Assembly: GCA_947456825.1 (NCBI GenBank)
Contig: CANGTM010000001.1
Location: 1-64,000 of the forward strand
Length of the DNA stretch: 64,000 bases
From: Chitinophagaceae bacterium
GTDB taxonomy: Bacteria; Bacteroidota; Bacteroidia; Chitinophagales; Chitinophagaceae
Reading direction: 5' to 3'
Part shown: positions 48,266-58,862 of the stretch, one piece after another
Numbering within the stretch: position 1 is the first letter of the stretch
How the letters are laid out: each line of letters opens with the position of its first letter
Position numbers and translations under genes: made by a program
Notes under the pieces: model-generated
What the model saw: the letters and a program-made list of their open reading frames with translations, nothing else
What the model was told of the DNA's origin: nothing
The model's database searches: none

Positions 48266-50479
48266 ATGAGAAAAAAACTGATCGGTCTACTGCTATTGAC
48301 CCAAACGCTGGGTGCTTTTTCCCAGAATCCTGCCACCACCTTTACGATCCCCAATCGTACCATTTTGCTGCCTTGTGGTACAAGTTGTACCCCTGTTTCG
48401 GTGCAGGTGCCTCATATCAAACAGACCAATACATATGTAATGACGAACCCGGGCTACCAGCCCTTTGCTTATGTGACCCCAACGGGCACCGTAGTTAGTT
48501 CTATTTATGTCGATGACACCTGGAGCCAGCCTATTGCCTTGCCTTTCCCCTTTTGTTATTATGGCAACAGCTTTAACGCGCTGTTAATGGGTTCGAACTC
48601 CGCTCTTACTTTCGATATTAGCCGGGCGGGGCTGGGTAGCGGCTATTCAATCAGCAGCACTACAGGAGCCATTCCCAACACCACCTACACTGCTAACATG
48701 ATATTTGGGCCATATCATGATATCGATCCCAGCGATCCATCCGCTAATAAAAAAATCGAGTGGAGAATTGAGGGCACAGCTCCCAAGCGCCGCTTTATTG
48801 CCAGTTATAACGACATGCCTTATTTTGGGTCGAGCTGTACAACACCAAGAGCGACCCACCAGATGGTGCTGTACGAGGCCACCGGTATCGTAGAGGTGTA
48901 CATTCAAGATAAACCCGTTTGTACCTCTTGGAACGGGGGCAATGCGATCTTGGGTATGCAAGATGGAACCCGCACTCAAGCAGTTGCCGCACCCGGCAAG
49001 AACGCCACGCAATGGGGTAGTACGGCCATGAACGAGGCTTACCGATTTATTCCCAGCGGTGGAACCTCTCGGTTCAAATCGGCTCGACTGCTGGTCAATG
49101 GGGTACAGGTCAATACAGCCGATACCAGCACGGCTTCACCGGGTGTGCTCAACCTAAGCTTTCCAAACGTTTGCCCCACCGCCGACAGTACCGCCTATGT
49201 GGTACAGGTTACCTACGGCGATTGCAATAACCCTTCGGCCGATGTTGTTTTTACCGACACGGTGTTTGTAAAAAAGACGGGTCCCAGCATCTCTGTTGCA
49301 AAGACAGATCCTAACTGTGCCCCCAACGGAACCATTACCGTTACAGCCCAAGGCGGTACTGCCCCCCTTCAATACAGTATCAACGGAGGAACAACCTGGC
49401 AATCGTCCAATGCCTTTACCGGGTTGGCCGGAGGCACGTATTCGGTAGTGGTACGCGATGCAGCCAACTGCCGGTCAAGCGTACAAACCATTACGCTGGC
49501 CGTATCGAACACATTGACGCAATCGATCGCCACGGCAGGAGCCAATTGTACGACCGGTGGCACGCTCACCATTACAGCAACGGGTGGAGGAAATCCTCCT
49601 TATGAGTATAGCATCAATGGCGGAACAACCTGGCAATCGTCCAACACCTTTACCGGTTTGGCCGGCGGCACTTACACCGTGGTTACGCGCAACCCCGTTA
49701 CCACTTGTACCGCGACTGGTACCGCCACCATCTCATTTACGAATACGCTAACACTGGATCCTATTAGCGGCACTAGTATTTGTTTTGGTGCATCATTTAC
49801 CCCGGTGGTAACCTCTAATGCCACCAGCTTCAGTTGGACACCCACGGCCGGCGTTAGTAATGCTTCCATTGCAACGCCTGTGTTTTCTCCATCTGCCACT
49901 ACGGATTACACGCTGTTGGCTCGTTTGGGTACCTGCTCTACCCAACGCACGATGACAGTTACGATTTTTCCGGGAGCTAGTGCCAATGCCGGTCCAGATG
50001 CAACCATTATTGCCGGAGATGTTTACACCATGCAGGCCAGTGGTTCTGCGGGCACCTATCTCTGGACGCCGTCTACGGCCCTAACGAATGCGGCCTTGCT
50101 TAATCCTAATGCGAATCCGTCGGTTACCACTACCTATTCGCTGCGGGTAACCACTTCGCAAGGGTGCGTGGCAAGTGACGATATGACCTTGACCGTAATT
50201 CCGTATTGCATCAAGCCTATGAACGCCTTTACGCCTAATGGGGATGGTATCAATGACCGCTGGTTGATCACCAATGGAAATTGTTTGGCGAATGCGCAAG
50301 TGCAAGTGTTCAATCGGTATGGAGCAAAGGTCTTTGAGGATAAGAATTATCGCAATACGTGGGAGGGCACCTACAATGGTAATCCACTTCCTGATGGAAC
50401 CTACTACTATGTGATCACCTTCAGGCTAATCAATAACAAAGTAGAGACCCGATCTGGCAACGTTACGATCTTGCGCTAA
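48266..50479 (+). CDS. Secreted adhesin-like protein with SprB-type repeats and gliding-motility-associated (type B T9SS) C-terminal domain
   Basis: Signal peptide; repeats GTAPLQYSINGGTTWQSSNAFTGLAGGTYSVVVRDAANC; C-term FTPNGDGINDRWLITNGNCLANAQVQVFNRYGAKVFE...DGTYYYVITF...GNVTILR. Confidence 0.92.
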   Translation: MRKKLIGLLLLTQTLGAFSQNPATTFTIPNRTILLPCGTSCTPVSVQVPHIKQTNTYVMTNPGYQPFAYVTPTGTVVSSIYVDDTWSQPIALPFPFCYYGNSFNALLMGSNSALTFDISRAGLGSGYSISSTTGAIPNTTYTANMIFGPYHDIDPSDPSANKKIEWRIEGTAPKRRFIASYNDMPYFGSSCTTPRATHQMVLYEATGIVEVYIQDKPVCTSWNGGNAILGMQDGTRTQAVAAPGKNATQWGSTAMNEAYRFIPSGGTSRFKSARLLVNGVQVNTADTSTASPGVLNLSFPNVCPTADSTAYVVQVTYGDCNNPSADVVFTDTVFVKKTGPSISVAKTDPNCAPNGTITVTAQGGTAPLQYSINGGTTWQSSNAFTGLAGGTYSVVVRDAANCRSSVQTITLAVSNTLTQSIATAGANCTTGGTLTITATGGGNPPYEYSINGGTTWQSSNTFTGLAGGTYTVVTRNPVTTCTATGTATISFTNTLTLDPISGTSICFGASFTPVVTSNATSFSWTPTAGVSNASIATPVFSPSATTDYTLLARLGTCSTQRTMTVTIFPGASANAGPDATIIAGDVYTMQASGSAGTYLWTPSTALTNAALLNPNANPSVTTTYSLRVTTSQGCVASDDMTLTVIPYCIKPMNAFTPNGDGINDRWLITNGNCLANAQVQVFNRYGAKVFEDKNYRNTWEGTYNGNPLPDGTYYYVITFRLINNKVETRSGNVTILR
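49378..49690 (+). repeat. Two SprB-like intragenic repeats with near-identical DNA cores
   Basis: 49378.. tatcaacggaggaacaacctggcaatcgtccaatgcctttaccgggttggccggaggcac and 49612.. catcaatggcggaacaacctggcaatcgtccaacacctttaccggtttggccggcggcac. Confidence 0.8.
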
Positions 50480-50499
50480 CCACCGTTTAATTAAAACCT

Positions 50500-51396
50500 A
50501 TGAACCGCATTCTATCTATACTGCTACTGACACTGACGTTGGGCACGCTTGATGCCCAGCAGTTGATGACATCCTCTCTGTACGACCTTCAGGGCAATCT
50601 GCATAATCCGGCCATGGCGGGGTTACGCCAACAAACAGTATTGGGCGCTTCTTATCGTAGTATGTGGAGTGGTATCGAGGGGAGTCCCGTTACAGCCCTG
50701 GTCTATGGCTCAACCTATTTGCAAAAAGCCGGCATCGGAATTGGAGGCTATTTGTACAGCGATGTGACCGGCCCTACCAGCAGAAGAGGCATTCAGACCT
50801 CTTATGCCTACCATATCCCTATGAAAAACGGTGCGCAATTCTCTGTGGGGCTCGAGGCGCGCTTTCAACAATTTGCCATTGACAAATCCATGTTGATCGA
50901 CGCGTTGGGTAGCGATCCTGTTATGGGCGGGGCTGCCAATCGTTTTAAAGGGGATGCTGGATTGGGGGTGGCTTATACCGCCTCTAACTGGCAGATCGGC
51001 GCATCGGTTAGTCAGCTGGTTCAATCGAAACTCGATTTCTATACGGGGAATCTGATGCGTAACGAGGAAGCTCGTCTTTATCGACATTTCTACCTCCAGG
51101 GCTCTTACCAGTGGCAAGTAGATGCCAATACCCGCATCATCCCTAATTTTTTAGTGATCTATTTGCCCAACGCGCCTACCGAGCTGCAAGCGGGTGCCCG
51201 AGTGGAGCACCGTGAACTTTTCTGGTGGGGACTATCGCTGCGTGCCCGGCAAAGCTGGATGCTTTCGGCCGGGGTAAAGGTGCAGCAAAAAATGACCTTT
51301 GGCTATTCCTTTGATATCTACTCGACGCCGCTCAGTGTTTTTGACCGCGGGCCCAATGCACACGAAATCTTGATTCGTTATCAATTCGGTAAATAA
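50500..51396 (+). CDS. PorP/SprF-family type IX secretion system outer-membrane protein
   Basis: LYDLQGNLHNPAMAGLRQQTVLGASYRSMWSGIEGSPVTALVYGSTYL; end GPNAHEILIRYQFGK; typical PorP/SprF pattern. Confidence 0.9.
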   Translation: MNRILSILLLTLTLGTLDAQQLMTSSLYDLQGNLHNPAMAGLRQQTVLGASYRSMWSGIEGSPVTALVYGSTYLQKAGIGIGGYLYSDVTGPTSRRGIQTSYAYHIPMKNGAQFSVGLEARFQQFAIDKSMLIDALGSDPVMGGAANRFKGDAGLGVAYTASNWQIGASVSQLVQSKLDFYTGNLMRNEEARLYRHFYLQGSYQWQVDANTRIIPNFLVIYLPNAPTELQAGARVEHRELFWWGLSLRARQSWMLSAGVKVQQKMTFGYSFDIYSTPLSVFDRGPNAHEILIRYQFGK

Positions 51397-51463
51397 GCCG
51401 CTTCGCAACGCTGTCTCCTCGTTTCCACTTTAGCATGGGGGATATTTTGTAAATTCGTAGACC

Positions 51464-53713
51464 ATGGAAACGGTCGCGCACATACCCCCTTACAGTCTAA
51501 ACCAAGATGAGGAAAAGAAACTCATTTTGCGCGAGTACCGTTCATTGCTCAAGATCCTGAAATCACGGATCAAGCCCGGTGATAAACTATTGCTTCGCTC
51601 GGCCTTCGAGTTAGCCGCCGATGCACATAAGACCATGCGTCGCAAGAGTGGAGAGCCCTATATTCTGCATCCGATCGCAGTAGCCAAGATCTGTGTAGAG
51701 GAGATAGGACTCGGTGTGCGTTCCTCGATCTGTGCACTGCTGCACGATACGGTAGAGGACACGGACATTACACTCGATGATATCAGCAGGGATTTTGGCG
51801 AAGAGATCACACGCATCGTGGACGGGCTTACCAAGATCGCCAATGTGGTGGATGTGAATGCCTCGCAGCAGGCCGAGAATTTCAAGCGGATCTTGCTTAC
51901 GCTTACCGATGATCCCCGGGTTATTTTGATCAAGCTATCGGATAGGTTGCATAACATGCGCACGCTCGATTGCATGAAGCGAGAAAAGCAACTGAAGATC
52001 GCCTCCGAGACCATTTTTATCTATGCCCCATTGGCGCATCGTATGGGTCTTTACACGATCAAGACCGAGCTGGAAGATCTGGCCATGAAGTACATGGAGC
52101 CTGACACCTACCGCGAGATCGCACGTAAATTGGCCGAGACTCGCAAGGAGAGGACCAAATTCATCAATGAATTCATCAAGCCCATTCGGGACAAGATAGA
52201 ACAGGCGGGGCTAAAGGCCGACATTCATGGCAGACCCAAGAGCATTCACTCCATTTGGAACAAGATGAAGAAAAAGGGTGTGGAATTCGAGGAGGTATAT
52301 GACTTGTTTGCCATTCGGGTGATCCTCGACTCGGCCCCTGAAAAAGAAAAGGAGGATTGCTGGAAGGTTTATTCGATGATCACCGATGAATATAGTCCTT
52401 CCCCCGAGCGACTTCGCGATTGGTTGAGTAATCCCAAGGCCAATGGATATGAGGCCTTGCATACGACGGTGATGGGAGCGCAAGGTCGCTGGGTAGAAAT
52501 ACAGATCCGTTCACAACGCATGAATGAGATCGCCGAAAAAGGACTGGCGGCTCACTGGAAGTACAAAGAAGATGCACAAGATGAGAGTCGCTTCGATAAA
52601 TGGTTTCAGCAGATCCGCGAGGTGATAACCAACCAGGAGACCGACAGCATCGATTTCTTACAAGATTTCAAGACCAGCTTTTTGGCAGAGGAGATCTATG
52701 TGTATACGCCTAAGGGGGATGTTAAGATGTTGCCTGTGGGTTCTACAGCGCTCGACTTTGCCTTTAGTGTGCATAGCGCCATCGGTACCAAGACCATCGG
52801 CGCCAAGGTCAATCATAAATTGGTGCCCATCAGCTATCGGCTCCATAGTGGCGATCAGGTAGAGATCATCACCAGCAGCAAACAAAAGCCCTCTGATGAC
52901 TGGTTGAGCTTTGTGGTCACTTCCAAGGCCAAGGGTCGTATCCGCGATGCCTTGCGCGAAGAAAAAAGAAAGGTAGCTGACGAGGGTAAATACGTGGTGC
53001 AGCGAAAGTTGGAGGGCATGGGGGTCACTGTCTCCCCGCATAATATAGACGAGTTGGTTAACTGGTACAAACTCGGCAATCATCTTGACTTTTATTACCA
53101 GGTGGCCGTTAAGGGTATCGATCTGAAAGAGCTGAAAGAATTCAAGGTCTCAGGAGACCGCATCGAGGCCCCTCGACCCATCAAGACCACTCCGTTGCCC
53201 GATCGTCCCGAGATAATCCCCCATCATTTGATGCCCCGAAAGGATGCCGAGCTGATCATCTTTGGAGAACGAAGTGACAAGATCGTCTACAATCTTGCGA
53301 ATTGTTGCAAGCCGATTCCGGGCGACGATGTATTTGGTTTTGTGACCACCGGCAAAGGACTTACCATTCACCGGACCAACTGTCCCAATGCCGCCAAATT
53401 GCTGGCCCACTATGGACACCGTGTCGTAAAGACCAAATGGGCCAAGAATAAGGAGATCTCATTTTTGACCGGCATCAAGATAGTGGGTATCGACGATGTG
53501 GGTATGGTCAGCAAGATCACGAACCTGATCTCCGGAGAGCTCAAGATCAATATTGCGGCCATTACCATCGAGGCCAAGGAAGGGATCTTTATGGGAAATA
53601 TTCGCCTTTATGTGCATGAAAAGGAAGAGCTTGAGGCCCTCGTAGCCGCTTTGCTCCAAGTGTCGGGTGTAGAGTCGGTGGAGCGCTATGACATGGAGGA
53701 TATTCCGGCCTGA
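51464..53713 (+). CDS. RelA/SpoT-family (p)ppGpp synthetase/hydrolase
   Basis: HD hydrolase AADAHKTMRRKSGEPYILHPIAVAKI, LLHDTVEDT; synthetase GRPKSIHSIWNKMKKKGVEFEEVYDLFAIRVI, NGYEALHTTVMG; TGS and ACT domains. Confidence 0.96.
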   Translation: METVAHIPPYSLNQDEEKKLILREYRSLLKILKSRIKPGDKLLLRSAFELAADAHKTMRRKSGEPYILHPIAVAKICVEEIGLGVRSSICALLHDTVEDTDITLDDISRDFGEEITRIVDGLTKIANVVDVNASQQAENFKRILLTLTDDPRVILIKLSDRLHNMRTLDCMKREKQLKIASETIFIYAPLAHRMGLYTIKTELEDLAMKYMEPDTYREIARKLAETRKERTKFINEFIKPIRDKIEQAGLKADIHGRPKSIHSIWNKMKKKGVEFEEVYDLFAIRVILDSAPEKEKEDCWKVYSMITDEYSPSPERLRDWLSNPKANGYEALHTTVMGAQGRWVEIQIRSQRMNEIAEKGLAAHWKYKEDAQDESRFDKWFQQIREVITNQETDSIDFLQDFKTSFLAEEIYVYTPKGDVKMLPVGSTALDFAFSVHSAIGTKTIGAKVNHKLVPISYRLHSGDQVEIITSSKQKPSDDWLSFVVTSKAKGRIRDALREEKRKVADEGKYVVQRKLEGMGVTVSPHNIDELVNWYKLGNHLDFYYQVAVKGIDLKELKEFKVSGDRIEAPRPIKTTPLPDRPEIIPHHLMPRKDAELIIFGERSDKIVYNLANCCKPIPGDDVFGFVTTGKGLTIHRTNCPNAAKLLAHYGHRVVKTKWAKNKEISFLTGIKIVGIDDVGMVSKITNLISGELKINIAAITIEAKEGIFMGNIRLYVHEKEELEALVAALLQVSGVESVERYDMEDIPA

Positions 53714-53736
53714 ATTTCTTATCTTACGACTTCATT

Positions 53737-56700
53737 ATGTCAACGTATAGCAGTAAAAAGCTCTTGGTATTAGTGCTATTGCTGGGGCTGTCATCGACAC
53801 GCCTTTTGGCACAGCTTTGTATTCCGACCGGTATCCAGAACACTAGCGTAAACTTGCCTTGCAACCAGCTTTGTACCAACCTGGTCTTTCAGGTTCCGCA
53901 CATTAAATCGACCAGTGATTATGTGTTGCGCACTATTCCCTTTGGTCCACTCCCTTTTTTAAGTGCCACGGGAACGCAAGACATAACGCTATACTGTGAC
54001 GATGTCTTTGGTCTAAAGTTCGCTCTTCCTTTTCCGTTTCGTTTCTATGATTCGTTGTTTAGTAAAGTGGTCGTTGGCTCCAATGGGTTGCTCACTTTCG
54101 ATACGACCAACTCCAGCATGTACAATACGTATGTTATTACGAATGCGATCCCCTCTGCCTCTTACGCTCGTGCGGCCATCATGATCGCCTACTCGGATCT
54201 TGACCCTCGTCCCCGTGATCCACTCATCACTTGCCCTGATGCCAATGCCAGCTTGCCTGATCGAAAGATAGAATGGCGCGTAGAGGGAACATACCCCTGC
54301 AGAAGGTTTGTGGTTAGTTATTACAACATTGGCACCTTCGGAAGACCGAATACAACTGCCATGAACAACCTTCAGATCATCTTGTACGAATCTACGGGTA
54401 TCATTGATTTTCATCTGGCCAACCGAACTACCAACTCCAGCACCAACGCTGGTCGCGCCATCTTGGGTATCCAGGATTGGCTGCGCGCCCGATCCGTATC
54501 GCATCCAACACGTAATGCCACCATTTGGAACCCGGGAGCGATCAACGAGGGATGGCGGTTTATTCCCAACGGGTCTACTTCTTACTATCACTCCTCTCAA
54601 TTATTGGATATGTCAGGGGCCGTTGTGGCTACTGCCGATACAGCAACCACAGCTACAGGTTTGTTAGATCTGCGCTTCACGAATTTCTGTCCGGCCGCCG
54701 GTGCCAATCAGTATGTGGTCAAAACAATTTTTAATAGTAATGATGCGACCGGAACACAATTGATTTCGCTCGACACCTTTTCCGTTACGCGCAACAATAG
54801 TTTGAATGCCACAACCACCAGTAACAACCCCAGTTGCGGGCTCAATAATGGTTCGTTAACGGCCTCTATACCAGCCGGGGTAGGGATTCCGCCCTATACC
54901 TACTCCATTTCGGGAGGAACCGCTGCCACTGTTTCTGCTACTACCTACACGTTTACCAATCTTGCATCCGGAACGTATAGTGTGGTGGTGGCCGACGCCT
55001 CGGGCGGATGTGTGAGTACCCTGAGTTCAACCTTGGTATCGGTGGGTGCATTACAAGCAACGTTGGCAACAGCTCCAACCGCTTGCACGGGCGTAAATAA
55101 CGGTACCATTACCATTAGCGGGGTGCCTGGGGCCGGCCCGCATCGTTTTCAACTTGACGCTAATGCTCCGGTCGTTGGAACACTTCCTTTTACATTTACG
55201 AATGTTTCTGCAGGAAACCACACGGTGATCGTTACCGATCAGGGTTCGAATTGCAGCTCGGGCCCTCTGACCGTTAATGTGGCGCAGGGTGCTGGCGTTA
55301 ATGCCACCGCCGCTCTAACGGCCACCTCTTGCCCAACAGTAAATAACGGGACTGCAACTATAACGGTCAATACCGGAACGGCACCTTTTCGCTATGCCAT
55401 TGATGGGGGGGCTCCTACCGCGCCGACGGCAGCTGCTACCTATACATTCAATGGACTCTCGTCAGGAAGCCATGCGGTTGTCGTAACAGATGCGCTGGGA
55501 TGCTCCAGAACACTTAACGTATTCGTTACCGCTGGCCCCACCTTGTTGGCGGGTGCTGCTCCCACGGCCACCACTTGTGATGGTGCGGTAAATGGAAGCC
55601 TTGTGATTACTCCCTTTAGTGGTACGGCACCATTTACTTTTTCTTTAGACGGAGGAAGTTTTATTACGGGCAGTGCGCCCTATACTTTCAATAATGTGGC
55701 TGCGGGTGTGCATACCGTGATCGTGCGAGATGCCTTGGGTTGCCAGAGTAATTCGGTTCCTGTAACCGTAGCAGCTGGCCCGCCACTGATCACTACCGCC
55801 ACTTCTACGCCGGCTCTTTGCAATGCGGGTAATACAGGTACTATTACCGTGGCCCCTCCCACCATTGGGCAGGCTCCTTACGAATACTCACTCGATGGCA
55901 TCAGCTGGCAGACCACTAATCAGTTCGGCGGACTCACTGCCGGCACCTACACCATTCGATTCAGAGAGACCAATGGTTGTGTCGGTACTACTTCGCTTGA
56001 TATCACAGAGCCTAGTGCAATGACCCTGTCAACTACGACGGTGCCGGTAATTTGTAACGGACAATCCAATGGGCAACTAAGCGTGGCGGCAACAGGGGGT
56101 ATCGCACCTTACCAGTACAGCGTCAATGGAGGAGCCAACTGGCAGGCAGCCAATGCATTTTCATTATCGGCAGGCAGCTACACCCTTACCATCAGAGATG
56201 CCAACAACTGCACGCGTACACAATCGGTGATATTGACAGAGCCTCCTGTATTGGGGGGAACGCTGACCACCACCAATGCCAGTTGTAATGGGGGCAATGA
56301 TGGAACCCTAACATTGACACCTTCGGGGGGTAACGGTACTTACAGTTATTCGCTTGATGGGGGTATCAACTGGCAAGCAACGAATAGTTTTAATTTGGCG
56401 CCAGGTACTTACACTGTTACCATCAAAGATCAACTCAATTGCGTTTACCAGTTACCCGCTGTGGTGGGTCTTACCAATGATCTTTCCGTAACACCGCAAA
56501 CCGACGTTACTATATGCGAAAGCAAGTCTACGCAATTGCAGGTCGTGTCTAATGCTCTTCAATACGATTGGACACCGGCATCTGGATTGTCCGCCGTTAA
56601 CATCGCCAACCCAATCGCCTCGCCCCGGGTGACGACGCAGTATATAGTTGCACTGACACTGGGGCGTTGTGTTTCGCGCGACACGGTAATGGTTACCGTT

Positions 56701-57474
56701 AACCCTGCACCTATACCCAATGCGGGCCCCGATATTTTCATCTGCTATGGACAATCTGCCACACTCAATGGTAGTGGAGGTACCGTGTATCGCTGGACGC
56801 CTTCTACCTATCTGAATAATTCGTCCCTCCCCAACGCTATTTCTACCCCTGATCGAAATATATACTACGTGCTTTCTGTTCTCGCAGATGCTAATGGATG
56901 TGCCGCACTGGTCACCGATACCGTGATGATCGATGTAACACCACCCATTCAGGTGCGCACTTTTCCGGCCGATACGATCGGATATCCCGGCGATCAATTT
57001 CAGCTGCTTGCCGTTCCTAACGATCCCGATGTTACTACCTATGTATGGACGCCTTCGGTAGGCTTAAGTAACGCCGGTGTGGCCAGCCCTACGGTTACGA
57101 TCGGATCTATTGGGGCAGATGTACGCTACAAAGTGGTTGCCTCTACGGTGGCTGGATGTAAGGGTGAGGCATACGTGAATGTTCGAGTGTATAAGGGTCC
57201 TGATATTTATGTGCCGACAGGTTTTACCCCCAATGGTGACGGAAAGAACGACAGGTTTACTCCTTTTCCGGTGGGGATGAAGAGTTACAATTACTTCCGG
57301 ATCTTTAACCGGTGGGGTCAATTGGTCTTTCAAACGCGTCGACTAAACGATGGATGGGATGGAACCATCGGTGGTCAGTTACAGCCCGAGGGTATTTATG
57401 TCTGGATGATAGAAGGACTGACCAAAGACGACCGAGTGATCTCGAAAAAAGGAACGATAATGCTGATCAAATAG
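53737..57474 (+). CDS. Large secreted adhesin-like protein, multiple SprB-like repeats, type B T9SS sorting domain
   Basis: 1245 aa; at least seven repeats of the type G.APY.YS.DGG..W....F..L.AGTYT..V.D...C; C-term FTPNGDGKNDRFTPFPVGMKSYNYFRIFNRWGQLVFQT...EGIYVWMIEG...KGTIMLIK. Confidence 0.92.
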   Translation: MSTYSSKKLLVLVLLLGLSSTRLLAQLCIPTGIQNTSVNLPCNQLCTNLVFQVPHIKSTSDYVLRTIPFGPLPFLSATGTQDITLYCDDVFGLKFALPFPFRFYDSLFSKVVVGSNGLLTFDTTNSSMYNTYVITNAIPSASYARAAIMIAYSDLDPRPRDPLITCPDANASLPDRKIEWRVEGTYPCRRFVVSYYNIGTFGRPNTTAMNNLQIILYESTGIIDFHLANRTTNSSTNAGRAILGIQDWLRARSVSHPTRNATIWNPGAINEGWRFIPNGSTSYYHSSQLLDMSGAVVATADTATTATGLLDLRFTNFCPAAGANQYVVKTIFNSNDATGTQLISLDTFSVTRNNSLNATTTSNNPSCGLNNGSLTASIPAGVGIPPYTYSISGGTAATVSATTYTFTNLASGTYSVVVADASGGCVSTLSSTLVSVGALQATLATAPTACTGVNNGTITISGVPGAGPHRFQLDANAPVVGTLPFTFTNVSAGNHTVIVTDQGSNCSSGPLTVNVAQGAGVNATAALTATSCPTVNNGTATITVNTGTAPFRYAIDGGAPTAPTAAATYTFNGLSSGSHAVVVTDALGCSRTLNVFVTAGPTLLAGAAPTATTCDGAVNGSLVITPFSGTAPFTFSLDGGSFITGSAPYTFNNVAAGVHTVIVRDALGCQSNSVPVTVAAGPPLITTATSTPALCNAGNTGTITVAPPTIGQAPYEYSLDGISWQTTNQFGGLTAGTYTIRFRETNGCVGTTSLDITEPSAMTLSTTTVPVICNGQSNGQLSVAATGGIAPYQYSVNGGANWQAANAFSLSAGSYTLTIRDANNCTRTQSVILTEPPVLGGTLTTTNASCNGGNDGTLTLTPSGGNGTYSYSLDGGINWQATNSFNLAPGTYTVTIKDQLNCVYQLPAVVGLTNDLSVTPQTDVTICESKSTQLQVVSNALQYDWTPASGLSAVNIANPIASPRVTTQYIVALTLGRCVSRDTVMVTVNPAPIPNAGPDIFICYGQSATLNGSGGTVYRWTPSTYLNNSSLPNAISTPDRNIYYVLSVLADANGCAALVTDTVMIDVTPPIQVRTFPADTIGYPGDQFQLLAVPNDPDVTTYVWTPSVGLSNAGVASPTVTIGSIGADVRYKVVASTVAGCKGEAYVNVRVYKGPDIYVPTGFTPNGDGKNDRFTPFPVGMKSYNYFRIFNRWGQLVFQTRRLNDGWDGTIGGQLQPEGIYVWMIEGLTKDDRVISKKGTIMLIK

Positions 57475-57477
57475 GCC

Positions 57478-57485
57478 TATTTTTG
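57478..57485 (+). promoter_or_regulatory. -7 box TATTTTTG before purA
   Basis: Exact TAnnTTTG, 20 nt before ATG 57506. Confidence 0.55.
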
Positions 57486-57505
57486 CCCCGCTTATTACAA
57501 ACGTT

Positions 57506-58771
57506 ATGGTTGATGTTATACTAGGGCTCCAATGGGGAGACGAGGGCAAAGGAAAGATCGTCGATTACTTTGCAAAGGACTATCAAGTGGTGGCTCGTTT
57601 TCAGGGAGGTCCCAACGCAGGCCACACGTTGTACGTGCAAGATAAAAAGCTGGTGTTGCACCAGATCCCCTCGGGCATCTTTCATCCGGGCATCATCAAT
57701 TTGATCGGTAATGGTGTGGTGCTAGATCCAGTCACGTTAAAACGAGAGTGCGAAAGTGTAACTCCATTCGGGGTAGACCTCAAAAAAAATCTTTTCATTG
57801 CCGATCGTACCCATTTGATCTTACCCACACACCGGGCATTAGATAAAGCAGCCGAACTCTCGAAGGGAAATCAAAAGATCGGTTCTACCTTAAAGGGAAT
57901 CGGTCCTGCCTACATGGACAAGACAGGGCGTAATGGTCTGCGCGTCGGCGATCTGCTCGATAAAAGTTTTACGACCGAGTACATCAAGCTACGTTTAAAG
58001 CATCAACGTTTGCTAGACAGCTTCGGCTTTCAAGAAGATATCAGCGCTTGGGAAGAGGAGTTCTTTACGGCGCTCGAATTCTTGCGTACGCTCAATATCG
58101 TGAACGGAGAGTATTTTATCAATCAGCAGCTGCAGTCAGGCAAGCGTGTATTGGCCGAAGGGGCCCAGGGTAGCATGCTCGATATAGATTTTGGTACTTT
58201 TCCTTTTGTGACCTCTTCTAATACCATCTCGGCCGGTGTTTGTAACGGGCTGGGTGTTGCTCCGCGCACCATCAACGAGGTGATCGGCGTTACGAAGGCC
58301 TATTGCACGCGAGTTGGCGGAGGTCCTTTTCCTACCGAGCTAAACGATGCCACAGGCGAGGAGCTAAGAAAAATCGGCAATGAGTTTGGGGCTACCACGG
58401 GTCGTCCCCGCAGATGCGGCTGGATCGATCTGGTCGCCCTTCGCTACGCATGCATGATCAACGGGGTCACCAAGCTGGTCATGACCAAAGCGGATGTGCT
58501 CGATTCTTTCAGTACACTATCGGTATGCACCGCATACAAAGTAGGGGGTGTAGAAACCTGCGAGATGCCCTATCAGCTAGAGAGAAGCCAGCCCGAAGCT
58601 GTGCTGCAACAGTTTTCGGGTTGGAATACGGCTACCGATCAATGCAAGTCTTATGAGGCCCTTCCCGATTCCATGAAACAGTATGTCAACTTCATAAATG
58701 GATATTTGGGCGTGAACGTACGGTATATATCAAATGGGCCCGGTCGCGATCAGTTGGTGGTCGTGCCTTGA
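57506..58771 (+). CDS. purA: Adenylosuccinate synthetase
   Basis: LGLQWGDEGKGKIVDYFA, GGPNAGHTLY, GIGPAYMDKTGRNGLRVGDL, GAQGSMLDIDFGTFPFVTSS. Confidence 0.97.
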   Translation: MVDVILGLQWGDEGKGKIVDYFAKDYQVVARFQGGPNAGHTLYVQDKKLVLHQIPSGIFHPGIINLIGNGVVLDPVTLKRECESVTPFGVDLKKNLFIADRTHLILPTHRALDKAAELSKGNQKIGSTLKGIGPAYMDKTGRNGLRVGDLLDKSFTTEYIKLRLKHQRLLDSFGFQEDISAWEEEFFTALEFLRTLNIVNGEYFINQQLQSGKRVLAEGAQGSMLDIDFGTFPFVTSSNTISAGVCNGLGVAPRTINEVIGVTKAYCTRVGGGPFPTELNDATGEELRKIGNEFGATTGRPRRCGWIDLVALRYACMINGVTKLVMTKADVLDSFSTLSVCTAYKVGGVETCEMPYQLERSQPEAVLQQFSGWNTATDQCKSYEALPDSMKQYVNFINGYLGVNVRYISNGPGRDQLVVVP

Positions 58772-58862
58772 CAGTGAAAAGACAGTGAACCAAAAAAATC
58801 TTTTTAAAATTTGGCGGTTTAAAAACTTCGCCGAAAATTTACATTACTAATCCGGTTCAGCT

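Noticed and set aside
49378-49690. Near-identical DNA repeats considered as CRISPR or mobile repeat
   Set aside because: They are in-frame protein repeats of an SprB-type adhesin; no spacer array or cas genes.
53737-57474. Whole adhesin considered as a contractile/toxin (polymorphic toxin) protein
   Set aside because: C-terminus is a standard type B T9SS sorting domain, not a toxin domain, and no immunity-like gene follows.
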